Shown: positions 1 through 10,127, counted from the stretch's first letter. The stretch: DNA of 64,000 bases from an uncultured Pseudomonadales bacterium (GCA_949372635.1 CASIAB010000007.1:62001-126000), one strand, 5' to 3'. The notes: generated from the sequence alone by a model not told the origin. Numbers and translations: made by a program.

Positions 1-30
1 TTTGCTGCTGTTGCGGAGAGTTTCAACTGG

Positions 31-59
31 GTTCAAGCTTTTGTCGATCCTGCTATAAT
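31..59 (+). promoter_or_regulatory. Putative sigma70 promoter with extended -10
   Basis: A perfect TATAAT lies at 54-59, preceded by TGC, which makes an extended -10 element. A weak -35-like GTTCAA lies 17 bp upstream at 31-36. It points toward the broken ridA gene at 131 and could also serve argH at 580. Confidence 0.5.
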
Positions 60-130
60 ACCGCTCCTGTTTAGCAAGTTCAGTTAGTGGAGTTCAACCA
101 CAGCTGTTCTAGGCCTAAATCGGAGGTACC

Positions 131-520
131 ATGAGTAGACAACTAATTTCCAGCGGCTCAGAATTTGAGAGTAAGATCGCCTACTCCCGAGCAGTAGTTG
201 ACAGTGATTTGATGTCGGGGTTTGGCACGACTGGGTATGACTACAAGACGATGACGATTTCCGAGAGCGTCACTGAACAGTTGGATCAGTGCCTAAAAAA
301 TATTAAACAGGTTCTAGAATATGCAGGCATTGATTTATCTGGGATCTTTCGCAGACGTTACATACTGCCGAACAAAGCTGATTTTAAACCCAGCTGGCCG
401 GTATTTCAGAAACACCTCGGCTAAGTCCTCCTTGCGGCCACAATGTTTGAAGCTGGTTTGCTCGATGGGAGAATGAAGATCGAGATTGAAGTAGCAGCGA
501 AACTATCAGCAGAAGAATAG
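131..520 (+). pseudogene. RidA/YjgF-family (RutC-like) gene with in-frame stop
   Basis: The frame from ATG 131 encodes a Rid-family protein of 129 codons, the usual size for small trimeric enamine/imine deaminases and their relatives. The conserved stretch SGFGTTGYDYKTMTI and the later block RYILPNKADFKPSWPVF are clear. Codon 98 (422-424) is TAA where the family normally has Glu. The same frame then runs on through AATMFEAG and GRMKIEIEVAA to TAG at 518-520, with no frameshift. The conserved Arg-Pro just after the stop is also changed (Val-Leu-Leu-Ala-Ala-Thr). A single nonsense mutation therefore removes the C-terminal strand that carries the active-site face. The product would be a 97-residue fragment, most likely inactive. 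It lies just upstream of argH on the same strand. Confidence 0.8.
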
Positions 521-579
521 ACCCTACTAGCTAGTGCACAATATGCATTGCCCACAAACTTACAACGTGAAACCAAGCC

Positions 580-1977
580 ATGAGCAACAATAAGGATCAG
601 AATAAACTTTGGGGCGGCAGATTTACTGAAGCCACAGATGCCTTCGTACAACGATTTACCGCCTCTGTAGATTTTGACCGTCGCTTGTTCCAGCAAGATA
701 TAGACGGCTCGGTCGCCCACGCCAAGATGCTAGCCAAAGTGGGAATTTTGACGGCGGACGAAGTATTGCTAATACGCGACGGACTAGAATCGATTCGACA
801 GGACATTGCTGACGGCAAGTTTGAATGGTCTGTCGCGTTAGAAGATGTTCACATGAACATCGAAGCAGCACTCACCTCGCGCATCGGCGATGTAGGCAAG
901 AAACTGCATACGGGCCGTTCGCGGAATGATCAGGTTGCTACTGACATTCGATTGTATGTGCGCGGCGAGATCGATCTGATTGCCCAATTGATTACGAAGC
1001 TTCAATCGGCCCTGCTTGGCGTTGCTGAGAAGGAAGCAAGCACGATCATGCCTGGTTTCACTCATCTTCAGACTGCACAACCAGTTACCTTCGGCCACCA
1101 TATGATGGCCTGGTATGAAATGCTAGATAGAGATTATGATCGACTTCTCGATTGCCGCAAAAGAGTTAACCTGTCTCCTTTAGGCTCAGCAGCCTTAGCA
1201 GGAACCTCGTTTCCTATCGATAGAAATTTTACGGCTGAGCAACTCGGTTTCGATGCGCCAACTAGAAACTCATTAGATTCGGTTAGTGATCGAGACTTCG
1301 CTATCGAGCTTGCGTCCTTCGCCAGCATATTGATGATGCATCTCTCTAGGTGCTCCGAGGAACTAGTACTATGGACTTCGGCACAATTCAATTTCATCGA
1401 TCTACCCGATCGATTCTGCACTGGCTCATCGATCATGCCACAGAAGAAAAACCCCGATGTACCTGAATTAGTTAGAGGCAAAACTGGCCGCGTTCATGGG
1501 CACCTTGTGTCATTACTTACGCTGATGAAGTCACAGCCACTTGCGTATAACAAAGACAATCAGGAAGACAAGGAACCATTGTTCGACTTAATCGACACGG
1601 TAAAGGACTGCCTATTTGCCTATAGCGAGATGATGCCTGAGGCAAGTTGCAACAAGGACGAAATGTATGCCGCCGCGAAACAAGGCTATGCGACTGCCAC
1701 TGACCTGGCAGATTACCTAGTAAAACAGGGAATGGCCTTTCGCGATGCCCACGAAGTCGTAGGTAAGTCAGTGGCCTTCAGCATCGAAGAGAAAAAGGAC
1801 TTGGCAGATCTGTCGTTGGCCGAGCTACAGATTTTTTCCGATCTCATCAAAAAAGATGTCTTCGAAGTCTTAACCCTGGAAGGGTCTATCAGTGCGCGAG
1901 ATCATATCGGGGGTGCAGCACCTTCTCAGGTATTGGCGGCGGTGGCGACTGCAAAGGCAGCTATCTCGAAACGCTAA
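580..1977 (+). CDS. argH: Argininosuccinate lyase
   Basis: Cytosolic argininosuccinate lyase, last step of arginine synthesis: it splits argininosuccinate into arginine and fumarate. The 465 residues match the family length. The protein opens with the typical LWGGRF near residue 10. It carries [13 protein letters not shown] and the fumarase/aspartase superfamily signature [12 protein letters not shown] at about residues 283-294, which contains the catalytic serine loop. The ATG at 580 gives the canonical N-terminus. The next gene is convergent, with a 19-bp gap and no clear terminator between them. argA and argE lie 30 kb away, so the arginine genes are scattered. Confidence 0.97.
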   Translation: MSNNKDQNKLWGGRFTEATDAFVQRFTASVDFDRRLFQQDIDGSVAHAKMLAKVGILTADEVLLIRDGLESIRQDIADGKFEWSVALEDVHMNIEAALTSRIGDVGKKLHTGRSRNDQVATDIRLYVRGEIDLIAQLITKLQSALLGVAEKEASTIMPGFTHLQTAQPVTFGHHMMAWYEMLDRDYDRLLDCRKRVNLSPLGSAALAGTSFPIDRNFTAEQLGFDAPTRNSLDSVSDRDFAIELASFASILMMHLSRCSEELVLWTSAQFNFIDLPDRFCTGSSIMPQKKNPDVPELVRGKTGRVHGHLVSLLTLMKSQPLAYNKDNQEDKEPLFDLIDTVKDCLFAYSEMMPEASCNKDEMYAAAKQGYATATDLADYLVKQGMAFRDAHEVVGKSVAFSIEEKKDLADLSLAELQIFSDLIKKDVFEVLTLEGSISARDHIGGAAPSQVLAAVATAKAAISKR

Positions 1978-1996
1978 CTATTGTTGGGCAAAAGCA

Positions 1997-3901
1997 TTAG
2001 CTGAAGTTAGCGATCTCTTCCTGAACTTCTAGCCACTCTTCCTCACTACTCACTAGTTTTGACTTAAGTGCACCTTGCTCCTGAATTAGCGCGTTCAGAT
2101 CGTTCTTGTTGGCTTCAAGGTACATGCTATCGTCACCAAGCGAAGATTCAATTTTGGTCAACTTCGATTGAATCTTCTCGATCTCTGCCTCGAGACGCCT
2201 CTCCTGCTTACTCAGTGGTGCCAACTTTTTACGGCGATTTGCCGCCTGCTGACGCTTCTCTTTCTTATCCAGCTTCGGCGGTGCTATAGCACTTGCCATT
2301 TCCGCAGCTTCCCCCTGCGCGTCAAAGTCAGAAAAAGTTTGCGTGCTCAACCACTTTTCATAGTCCTTGAGGTCGCCCTTGAACTCGGCGAAAACACCTT
2401 TGTGTATTGAATAGAATTCGTCCACTGTATTAACTAAGAGATGACGATCGTGTGAGACAACAACCATAGCGCCCTGATAGCTTTGCAGCGCAACAGTGAG
2501 CGCATGACACATTTCGAGGTCTAAGTGGTTAGTTGGCTCGTCTAGCAAAAGCAGATTAGGCTTCTGCCAAGCAACTTTTGCCAGCGCGAGACGTGCCTTC
2601 TCGCCGCCCGAAAAATTTTTAATGGCTTCACTAACTCGAGTCCCACGAAAATCGAACCCACCGAGATAGTCTCTAATCTGCTGCTCTGAAGCATAGCCCT
2701 CTTCCTTTTGAATGAGCTCTATCGGTGTCGCCTGTTGATCTAGCTCATCAACCTGATGCTGTGCAAAATAGCCAATCTTCAGTTTCTTCGATCGAATAAT
2801 ATCTCCATCGAGTTGCTGCATTTGACCGGAAAGGATTTTTAATAGTGTCGATTTACCACTGCCGTTAAATCCCAGCAAACCGAAGCGCGACTCAGAGCGG
2901 ACATTTAATTCAATTTTTTCAACGAGCGGCTTATCGAAACCAATGCTCAAAGAATCCATCTGCATAAGGTAGCTTGATGGTTCATCCAGCTGAGGAAACT
3001 GAAAACGAAACGGTGAATCCACGTGTGCCGGCGCGATATCTTCCATTCGATGCAGTTCTTTTAACCTGCTCTGAGCCTGTTTCGCTTTCGTAGCCTTCGC
3101 ACTAAAGCGACGCACAAAGTCTTGAATTTCTGATTTTCTCCTTTGCTGCTTTACGTATAAGGCCTGCTGCAGAGCCATCTTTTCAGCTCGTTGTTTCTCA
3201 TATGAGCTATAGTTGCCCTTGTAACAATCCAATCCACCGCTGTCGAAGCTGATGACATTATTAATCACCGAATCCAAGAAAGCCCTATCGTGAGAGATCA
3301 GCAAGATCGTACCCTGATAACCTTGCAGCCATTGCTCTAACCAGATCGTCGCCTCTAAATCTAAGTGGTTGGTTGGTTCATCTAGCATCAATAGATCAGA
3401 TGGACACATGAGCGAAGCGGCTAGATTTAGGCGTACACGCCAACCTCCAGAAAAATTGCTGACTGGCCTGTCGAATTCATCTACAGCAAACCCCAGACCT
3501 GAGAGAAGCCTTTCGGCTCGGTGAGTGATGTCATAGCCATCTATTTCCTCCAATTTGCCGAATAGATCAGCCAGCAGCAGATTTTTACCACCCTTTTCGG
3601 CCTGCTTAATAGATTCTTCCAATCGACGAAAATCAACATGCGCATCCAGCACGAAATCAAGCGCGCTGCGGCAACTGCCTGGCGTCTCCTGAGCCATCGA
3701 TGACCGGCGCAGGCCGTTTGGCATCTCGATCTCACCCTCTTCCAGTGCAATATCACCACTCAATGCTCGAAACAGGCTGGTCTTGCCGCAGCCATTACGA
3801 CCAATGACCCCTGTTCGATACCCTTTGTGGATAACTAAGGAAACATGGCGCAGCAGAATTTGACTGCCACGCATCAGCATAATATTGTTTAGAGAAATCA
3901 T
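1997..3901 (-). CDS. yheS: ABC-F family ATP-binding protein, YheS type
   Basis: Soluble ABC-F protein with two tandem ATPase domains and no membrane segment; the family acts on the ribosome. The first domain has Walker A GRNGCGKTS, signature FSGGWRVRL and Walker B LLMLDEPTNHLDLEATIWLE. The second has GFNGSGKST, FSGGEKARLALAK and LLLLDEPTNHLDLEM. A charged linker (about residues 240-300) separates them, and a coiled-coil C-terminal extension ends the protein. The length and order fit E. coli YheS better than Uup. I place the start at ATG 3901 (MISLNNIM); a TTG three codons upstream is less likely. It converges on argH. Confidence 0.9.
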   Translation of the reverse strand: MISLNNIMLMRGSQILLRHVSLVIHKGYRTGVIGRNGCGKTSLFRALSGDIALEEGEIEMPNGLRRSSMAQETPGSCRSALDFVLDAHVDFRRLEESIKQAEKGGKNLLLADLFGKLEEIDGYDITHRAERLLSGLGFAVDEFDRPVSNFSGGWRVRLNLAASLMCPSDLLMLDEPTNHLDLEATIWLEQWLQGYQGTILLISHDRAFLDSVINNVISFDSGGLDCYKGNYSSYEKQRAEKMALQQALYVKQQRRKSEIQDFVRRFSAKATKAKQAQSRLKELHRMEDIAPAHVDSPFRFQFPQLDEPSSYLMQMDSLSIGFDKPLVEKIELNVRSESRFGLLGFNGSGKSTLLKILSGQMQQLDGDIIRSKKLKIGYFAQHQVDELDQQATPIELIQKEEGYASEQQIRDYLGGFDFRGTRVSEAIKNFSGGEKARLALAKVAWQKPNLLLLDEPTNHLDLEMCHALTVALQSYQGAMVVVSHDRHLLVNTVDEFYSIHKGVFAEFKGDLKDYEKWLSTQTFSDFDAQGEAAEMASAIAPPKLDKKEKRQQAANRRKKLAPLSKQERRLEAEIEKIQSKLTKIESSLGDDSMYLEANKNDLNALIQEQGALKSKLVSSEEEWLEVQEEIANFS

Positions 3902-4104
3902 TGCGCCCAAAAGCTAATGGAAATGCGAAGCGACACATCATACACTAATTTAACTTTATCCTTGGGCCCTAAGAAGCGGCACCCCACGAATATGAAGACA
4001 TAGAGTGAATTCGATGCGGCACTAGACTTGATCGATGGTTCCCATATTCGTACTATAAGGACTGCCCCACTATTTCAGAGGGACAAAGCAGTTCGGAAGC
4101 TATA

Positions 4105-4803
4105 ATGAAACAAATACTAATCATTGATGACGATGAGAATTTAGGCCAGCTGCTCACTCAGTATCTCGAAAGATACGACATGCAGGCTCACGTCGCTTTG
4201 ATTCCAAGCAAAGGTTTTGAATTATTAAAAAAGCTAAAACCCGATCTGCTAATACTCGATGTGATGCTTCCAGAAAAAGACGGATTTGAGATATGTCGAG
4301 AGATTCGTGCCAAATCTTCCATTTACGGTCAGCTACCGATTCTAATGTTAACCGCGCACGCCGAAGTCACTGATCGAATTGTCGGGCTTGAACTTGGCGC
4401 GGACGACTATCTACCCAAACCATTTGAGCCGAGAGAACTTGTCGCTAGAATTCACAATATTCTTCGTCGCAGTAGCGATGACAATAATCTACGCGATATA
4501 AAGAACATCAATGGCCTCGAGGTCGATACCTCGCGCCGAGAAGTTAAGCTCGATTTTGAAGTGCTAGATCTAACCACTATGGAATATGAACTGCTCATAC
4601 TTTTTATGCAGTTTCCCAACAAAACATTTACACGTGACGAACTTATGAATCGCTTACGCGGCATTGACGCTGAGCTCTTTTCTAGAGCCGTAGACACTCT
4701 GGTGAGCCGCTTGCGACACAAGCTAAATGACACGTCGAAAACTCCGCGGTTCATCAAGACCGTGTGGGGTCGCGGTTATGCTTTTGTCGGCGAACAAATA
4801 TGA
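4105..4803 (+). CDS. OmpR/PhoB-family response regulator
   Basis: Two-component DNA-binding response regulator of 232 residues. The receiver domain has the acidic pocket DDDE at residues 8-11, the phosphoacceptor Asp in LLILDVMLP (about residue 52), the conserved Thr in MLTAHAE and Lys in YLPKPFEP. The C-terminal winged helix carries the TRDELMNRLRG and VSRLRHKL motifs typical of OmpR/RstA/CpxR relatives. Its stop overlaps the start of the histidine kinase (ATGA), so the pair is translationally coupled. The signal and targets cannot be read from the sequence. Confidence 0.95.
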   Translation: MKQILIIDDDENLGQLLTQYLERYDMQAHVALIPSKGFELLKKLKPDLLILDVMLPEKDGFEICREIRAKSSIYGQLPILMLTAHAEVTDRIVGLELGADDYLPKPFEPRELVARIHNILRRSSDDNNLRDIKNINGLEVDTSRREVKLDFEVLDLTTMEYELLILFMQFPNKTFTRDELMNRLRGIDAELFSRAVDTLVSRLRHKLNDTSKTPRFIKTVWGRGYAFVGEQI

Positions 4804-6128
4804 CCACACTAGTTCAAGTAGTCAGGCGATCACTTTTTATTCGCCTGATTTTCATATTTGGCGTTACCGTGATTTTGTTCTTCGCTATCTTCTCCATTTC
4901 CCTGCGCACCGTTAATCAGAACAACAACACAATTGATGCCATCCCCGACTTTTTTACTCGCAACATCGAATCGATCATCGAAGACATAGGCACGCCTCCA
5001 AACCTGAACAATGCGATTCGACTTGCAGAAGAATTAGATTGGAGCATCGCGATTAACAATCCGATCATGCGCTGGAGCTCCGACAACGAATACCGACTCC
5101 CAGTCGAGCAATCTGTTTTTAATCGAACCCTAACGGCTGACGCCGAGGTTCGCTCAATTAATAGTGAAGACATTATTATGGTTCAACGTGGAGGCTACGA
5201 TTTCTACCTGTACCAACGCTCCCTAAACAACAACTCGAACTATATCGTACTCTATATCGGTGTCGCATTGGCCAGTATTGTCTTGCTCCTAAACTATTTC
5301 ATGGTCAATAAGTTGCTCGACCCAGTGCGCCTTTTAAGAAAAGGTGCCGAACGAATTCGTCTTGGTGATCTAAGCTTTCGCGTAAAGAGCAATCGGCAAG
5401 ATGAACTCGGCGAGCTAACCGATAGCATCAACCACATGGCAGACTCTCTGCAATCGATGTTAGAGGCTAAACGCCAGCTACTCCTCGCTATTAGTCATGA
5501 GCTACGCACCCCCATAACTAAGGCAAAACTGCGACTGGAGTTCATGCCGGGCAGCGACGAGAGAGATAAGCTAAAGGAAGACATTCAGGAGATTGAATTA
5601 CTGATCACAGATCTTATCGAAGCCGAAAGGCTCAACGAAGAACACGCGGTGCTAACTGCCGAACCCACTCCGATTGTCGCCTTCGTCGAAGGCGTCTGCG
5701 ATCAGTTCAAGAACTACCCCGGTAAGATAGAGTTAAAACTACCAGCACAAGATCGTGAGATTGTTATAGATAATTTGCGCGTTCGTCTACTAATTACCAA
5801 CCTAGTCAACAACGCAATAAGACATGGTCAAGGCAATCCGATTGTCGTACGGGTCAGTTTTAACGGTCAGTTTACCCACTTAGAGGTTAATGATAACGGT
5901 GAGGGTATCGGAGAAGAACACTTGTCGCAGATCAGTGAACCTTTCTATCGCGCCGACAGTTCCAGGCAACGAAATACGGGTGGCTTGGGGCTAGGCCTAT
6001 ATCTGTGCCGACTCATCGCGAAGGCTCACGGCGGCGAGCTCCTGATCCGAAGTCTGCTTGGGGAGGGGACACACGTCAAGGTGAAACTGCCGCCTCACCC
6101 GCCGCTCGAGGAGTTAATGGATAAGTAG
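4800..6128 (+). CDS. Membrane sensor histidine kinase
   Basis: Partner kinase of the upstream response regulator, 442 residues from ATG 4800, which overlaps the regulator's stop. An in-frame start 36 bp earlier is possible but would overlap more. One membrane segment lies near residues 15-38 and a second near 155-180, with a periplasmic domain between. A HAMP linker (about 182-230) follows. The HisKA box is LLLAISHELRTPITKAKLR, with the phosphoacceptor His. The ATPase N box is NLVNNAIRHG, with NDNGEGI (G1) and GGLGLGLYLC (G2). The arrangement resembles RstB/CpxA. The PITKAKLRLEFM stretch places it in the RstB-like group. The ligand is unknown. Confidence 0.93.
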   Translation: MTTLVQVVRRSLFIRLIFIFGVTVILFFAIFSISLRTVNQNNNTIDAIPDFFTRNIESIIEDIGTPPNLNNAIRLAEELDWSIAINNPIMRWSSDNEYRLPVEQSVFNRTLTADAEVRSINSEDIIMVQRGGYDFYLYQRSLNNNSNYIVLYIGVALASIVLLLNYFMVNKLLDPVRLLRKGAERIRLGDLSFRVKSNRQDELGELTDSINHMADSLQSMLEAKRQLLLAISHELRTPITKAKLRLEFMPGSDERDKLKEDIQEIELLITDLIEAERLNEEHAVLTAEPTPIVAFVEGVCDQFKNYPGKIELKLPAQDREIVIDNLRVRLLITNLVNNAIRHGQGNPIVVRVSFNGQFTHLEVNDNGEGIGEEHLSQISEPFYRADSSRQRNTGGLGLGLYLCRLIAKAHGGELLIRSLLGEGTHVKVKLPPHPPLEELMDK

Positions 6129-6165
6129 CACCGTTGTGCGATGCTACTTCCATTTCTTCTTGCCC
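6123..6165 (+). terminator. Probable intrinsic terminator after the two-component operon
   Basis: An 8-bp inverted repeat, AAGTAGCA at 6123-6130 and TGCTACTT at 6142-6149, begins in the kinase's last codons. It is followed by a pyrimidine/T-rich tract. It lies between convergent genes and may stop transcription from both sides. Confidence 0.5.
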
Positions 6166-6211
6166 TGAAACGAATCAGCCAGATTCCAATTCAACCGCTC
6201 AACTTACACGC

Positions 6212-8137
6212 CTAGGCGTGTGCCGCCTTGCGACGCTGTGCTCGCAGATAACTCAGTAGCAGAGCTAGCAGACTCAGCAGCACGGGGATCAAAGCCGTGT
6301 TAATCAGTTTGAGGTTCGCACCAAGTTGCTCAATGTCTTCTGTCAGCTGGTACTGTACTTCGCGAAGGCTACGCCGGGTTTCTAGCATCTGTTCATTGAA
6401 CCGATCTACTTCGGCTTGAATCTCCGGTGTTACCTGGCCGACTAATTCTCCATTCTCATCTTGGTTTAACTCCGCCAATGACGCTTCAGCTTCGGCCAAG
6501 CGATCAAGCAGTTCGGCCTCTTCAACTCTTAAACGGTCATCCGCCTGACGCTGTAATTGAATTACTCTAGTGAATGGTCGCGAGTAAGTTCCACGGCCGC
6601 GGATGCTGGACAGGTCTGCACCACCGCCGAGGTTGTCTAGCGCGTTGATCACCATATCGCCATTGTTAGAAAATGGCCGAGGAATACGCTGGCCCATAAA
6701 TTGGCCTACCTGAACCCACATCCTATCGCTGAGCATGTCGGTATCAGCGAAGACCAAAATATTCACTTCGTTATTTGAGCTACTGAGATGCTCGGAGACC
6801 GATTCTTCCTCTGTTGGATCTTCTTCATCAAGTGCTTCTACTTCCACTATCGGCCTCCCATCAGGAAACGCCGTCTCGATGACGCCGCTAATTCTCGCAG
6901 CGATGGTATGGCTTATACCTTCAGAGACAAACTCATCGAACAGAATAGATGGATCAGTAACATCCTCGAGCAGCCGGGCATCCATTAACATCGAATCACT
7001 CGATGAAACTATCAACGCCTCGAAAAGAGTTTTTGCGCCGGCCGCCTGACGAATCACGCCAGGGGACGACATGTTGATAGTCTCGAGACGGCTCGTAACG
7101 CTGTCACTCTGCGTCAGAAAGTTTCGCTGCGCGCCTAACATACCCAGGTGGGCAATAGGACGTTGACCCTGACCCATAGATACGCGCAGTGCGAGCTCGT
7201 TGTCAGTGAGCACCTTGTCGCCCGGAAATTCTATTCCCCAAGCCTCGAGCAGACCCGGTAATTCTGAACTCATGCCGGCAGGTATTAGATTGCCCTGCTG
7301 CGTGCGGCTGACCATTGAATCAGCATTCGGATCTAGGAAGACCATAGTCTTGCCGCCACGCATCACAAACTGATCGACCGCATAGAGCATCCGCTCTGAG
7401 AGGCCCTGCGGATGCACAATCATCAGAATGTCGATCTCTTCGTCGATCTCCACTGTTGTATTGTCAACTCTTTGCACAGCGTAGAGCTGGCGAATGATAT
7501 CCATGATCATCCACTGCGCAGTTGCCTGCCCCGCGACTGGATCGAAGCCACCATCAATGTCCAATTCCGTTAGCAAACCCACTACTTGTAAATCTGGTTC
7601 ATTAACCTTAGTAATCAATTTCATGAATTCATATTCTAGAAACTGCTCTAGTTCAGGTCGAATAAGGGGCAATGTTTCAGCAGCCCTACCCTGCGGGTTG
7701 TTCTCCCGATCTTCCGGCTGGGCTACTACCAAACCAAAATATATACCCGGGGTTCCCTGAGAGATCGGAACTGCCTGAATGCCGAACTGAGTTGCCAAAT
7801 CTTCCTCTTCGGAAAATGGCTGGGGATCGATAACACTTAGGCTAATTCGATTGTTGCTAGCAATTATGATTTCTCTCAGCAACTCCTGAACTCTATTTGC
7901 ATAGGTTCGAATTTGAGGGGTATCTTCAGTGGCGCTTTCCGAATAGAAAAACATTATCTCCAAAGGGCCTTGTAAATCAGAAACAATATTTTTTGTACCC
8001 GGCGAGAGTGAGTAAAGATCATCCTGGGTAAGGTCGATCCTTACGCTTGGCAAAGAACTAATAACTAAGACACAAATTACCAGCGCTACAGAAATAATTA
8101 ACAATCCGATTCGAGAAAATAGAAAATTGATATTCAT
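6212..8137 (-). CDS. GldG-family ABC transporter auxiliary membrane protein
   Basis: 641-residue protein of the Gldg/ABC-type uncharacterised transport family (DUF4350-like). It has an N-terminal membrane anchor (about residues 8-30) and a large extracytoplasmic region containing QFVMRGGKTMVFLDPNAD and ILVFADTDMLSDR. A coiled coil rich in Glu, Leu and Arg (about 550-605) precedes a second membrane helix near the C-terminus (LINTALIPVLLSLLALLLSY). In Bacteroidetes GldG works with GldA and GldF in gliding. In proteobacteria the same trio is widespread and its substrate is unknown. It is the last gene of the minus-strand trio, 14 bp after the permease. Confidence 0.85.
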   Translation of the reverse strand: MNINFLFSRIGLLIISVALVICVLVISSLPSVRIDLTQDDLYSLSPGTKNIVSDLQGPLEIMFFYSESATEDTPQIRTYANRVQELLREIIIASNNRISLSVIDPQPFSEEEDLATQFGIQAVPISQGTPGIYFGLVVAQPEDRENNPQGRAAETLPLIRPELEQFLEYEFMKLITKVNEPDLQVVGLLTELDIDGGFDPVAGQATAQWMIMDIIRQLYAVQRVDNTTVEIDEEIDILMIVHPQGLSERMLYAVDQFVMRGGKTMVFLDPNADSMVSRTQQGNLIPAGMSSELPGLLEAWGIEFPGDKVLTDNELALRVSMGQGQRPIAHLGMLGAQRNFLTQSDSVTSRLETINMSSPGVIRQAAGAKTLFEALIVSSSDSMLMDARLLEDVTDPSILFDEFVSEGISHTIAARISGVIETAFPDGRPIVEVEALDEEDPTEEESVSEHLSSSNNEVNILVFADTDMLSDRMWVQVGQFMGQRIPRPFSNNGDMVINALDNLGGGADLSSIRGRGTYSRPFTRVIQLQRQADDRLRVEEAELLDRLAEAEASLAELNQDENGELVGQVTPEIQAEVDRFNEQMLETRRSLREVQYQLTEDIEQLGANLKLINTALIPVLLSLLALLLSYLRAQRRKAAHA

Positions 8138-8151
8138 AAGCCTAATCTTCC

Positions 8152-8886
8152 TTAACTGGCTTTCTTAAGTTCGATTACTACAGCACTGGCGAAGAGCCAA
8201 GCTGCGATGAAAACACCAAAGAATAAAAAGTCACGAACATCGAAAACCCCTTTGGAGATAGAGTCAAAGTGCGTTAAGAATCCCATTGATGAAATGGCGT
8301 CAATAATAATCTGGGGAACCCAGCCGGTTAGCATGCCCAATAAAAATGGATAGCCTAGCAGCACAAAAATCACGCAAATAGTAACTGTGAGTATAAATGC
8401 AATCACGGGATTCTTAGTACATGCTGATAAACAAGCACCTATCGCTAGATAAGCCCCCGCCATGAACCAACTGCCAACATATGCCGCAAATATAACTCCA
8501 TTGTCCGGGTCACCTAAGTAATTGGCTGTTATCCAAATCGGAAACGTTAAACAAAGAGCGATTCCTATTAAAGCCCATGCTGCTAGATATTTTCCAAGAA
8601 TTGCATCTCTGAGATTTACCGGTAGCGTTAGAAGCAATTCAATTGTTCCAGTTTTTCTTTCGTCCGCCCACATGGTCATTGCAATAGCCGGCACCATGAA
8701 TAAGTACAAAAAAGGATGAAAGGCAAAAAACGGCGACAGGTCTGCTTGACCTCTGACATAGAAACCACCAAAGTCGAAGGTTAAGAAGCCATTCACCACT
8801 AGGAAAATGACAATAAAAATATATGCCAATGGCGTTGCGAAATAACTTAGTAGTTCGCGCTTAAAGATAATTGATAGATTTCCCAT
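8152..8886 (-). CDS. ABC-2 type transporter permease, GldF/NosY-like
   Basis: Integral membrane permease of 244 residues with about six hydrophobic helices. The N-terminus (IIFKRELLSYFATPLAYIF) is typical of GldF/NosY permeases, as is WADERKTGTIELLLTLPV, the cytoplasmic loop that meets the ATPase. Its start overlaps the last base of the ATPase gene, so the two are coupled. With the ATPase it should form an ABC-2 exporter or extruder. Substrate unknown. Confidence 0.9.
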   Translation of the reverse strand: MGNLSIIFKRELLSYFATPLAYIFIVIFLVVNGFLTFDFGGFYVRGQADLSPFFAFHPFLYLFMVPAIAMTMWADERKTGTIELLLTLPVNLRDAILGKYLAAWALIGIALCLTFPIWITANYLGDPDNGVIFAAYVGSWFMAGAYLAIGACLSACTKNPVIAFILTVTICVIFVLLGYPFLLGMLTGWVPQIIIDAISSMGFLTHFDSISKGVFDVRDFLFFGVFIAAWLFASAVVIELKKAS

Positions 8887-9821
8887 TACTGCGTTCCTTG
8901 CGTCTGCTGCGTCACCGTTCTGAACACATCCTCAAGTTGCCCACGACTGGCATGAAACTCGGTAACCGGCCAATGCCTGGTCTGCGCGATTTCCGATACC
9001 TGAGAAAATATTGATTTACTGCCGCTGGCTAGTATACGGAAGACCATGTCGTCTTCGCTGTCCTTCTCGACATCGCCCACTTCAGCAATGCCGGTTAGGT
9101 CAGCTGCTAGGTCATAGTTCTCGCTCAGACGAACGCTCACTGCGTGATGGTATTTTGAACGCGATTCAAGTTCAGCTGGAGTGCCGTCTGCGACAATTCT
9201 GCCTTGCGCAATGATGATCGCACGACTACATACCGCAGTTACCTCTTCCAATATATGGGTAGAGATAATGACGATCTTGTCGCGGGCTAAGTTCTTAATC
9301 AGTTCGCGGACATGGTGTTTCTGGTTCGGGTCAAGGCCATCTGTAGGTTCATCCAATATTAGTACCTTAGGGTCATGCATGATAGCCTGAGCCAAACCTA
9401 CGCGCCGCTTAAAACCTTTGGACAAGGTATCGATAGTTTGCTGGCTGACTGAGTTAAGCTCTACTTCATCCAGCACTCGCTGTACACGCAACAAAATCTC
9501 TTCTCCTGTGTAACCTCGAATCTGCGCCACAAAATTTAGAAACTCTAAGGTTGTCATATCCCCATAGGAAGGCGCTCCCTCCGGCAGATAGCCCATAAGA
9601 GATTTCGCTTCGATTGGGTTCTTACTGATATCAAAGCCGTCAATGCTTACCGATCCATGACTGGCGGAAAGAAATCCGGTGATTAGTTTCATCGTTGTGG
9701 ATTTACCCGCGCCATTTGGCCCGAGAAATCCGAGCACTTCACCTTCCTTAACAGTAAAGGTGAGGTCATCAATAGCGGTAAACTGGTCGAAGTTTTTTGT
9801 TAAATTGTTAATTTCAATCAT
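8886..9821 (-). CDS. ABC transporter ATP-binding protein, GldA/CcmA-like
   Basis: 311-residue ATPase that energises the ABC-2 permease encoded next to it. Walker A is GPNGAGKST (about residues 35-43), the Q-loop region is GYLPEGAPSYGDMT, the signature-like motif is LSKGFKRRVGLAQA and Walker B is VLILDEPTDGLDPNQ. The H-loop is IISTHILEEV. A C-terminal extension of about 90 residues follows the ATPase core, as in GldA-type proteins. It is the first gene of the trio, with an open 344-bp region upstream shared with lptM on the other strand. Confidence 0.92.
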   Translation of the reverse strand: MIEINNLTKNFDQFTAIDDLTFTVKEGEVLGFLGPNGAGKSTTMKLITGFLSASHGSVSIDGFDISKNPIEAKSLMGYLPEGAPSYGDMTTLEFLNFVAQIRGYTGEEILLRVQRVLDEVELNSVSQQTIDTLSKGFKRRVGLAQAIMHDPKVLILDEPTDGLDPNQKHHVRELIKNLARDKIVIISTHILEEVTAVCSRAIIIAQGRIVADGTPAELESRSKYHHAVSVRLSENYDLAADLTGIAEVGDVEKDSEDDMVFRILASGSKSIFSQVSEIAQTRHWPVTEFHASRGQLEDVFRTVTQQTQGTQ

Positions 9822-10098
9822 CTACTTTCAGACCCTGATGGTTGGATATCTAGTTAGTATTGCGGAAGTAGCGTAGCTACAAGATCCTGCTGCTGATCTT
9901 CGCTCACGAATCGGACCGAGCTCGTACCGACAAGGCTAGTCGACTAGCCGTAAATGTTATCTGCAAATTATGAAGGGCAAATATAGGCACTTAGATCGCA
10001 TATTTCAAGGCCTGACAGACCAAACAGTCCATTCCACAAGACAGGGTACAAAATGGGATGACAGAACAACCAGCCCTAGCGTTGAAGAAAATTTAGCC

Positions 10099-10127
10099 TG
10101 TGCTTCTATTTGCGCTGACGTTATAAT
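10099..10127 (+). promoter_or_regulatory. Putative promoter of lptM-lysA-dapF
   Basis: A perfect TATAAT at 10122-10127 lies 39 bp before lptM. The -35 position (10099-10104) is weak. The rest of 9822-10165 holds no gene I can support; a 60-codon frame at 9970-10152 has no recognisable content. Confidence 0.45.
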
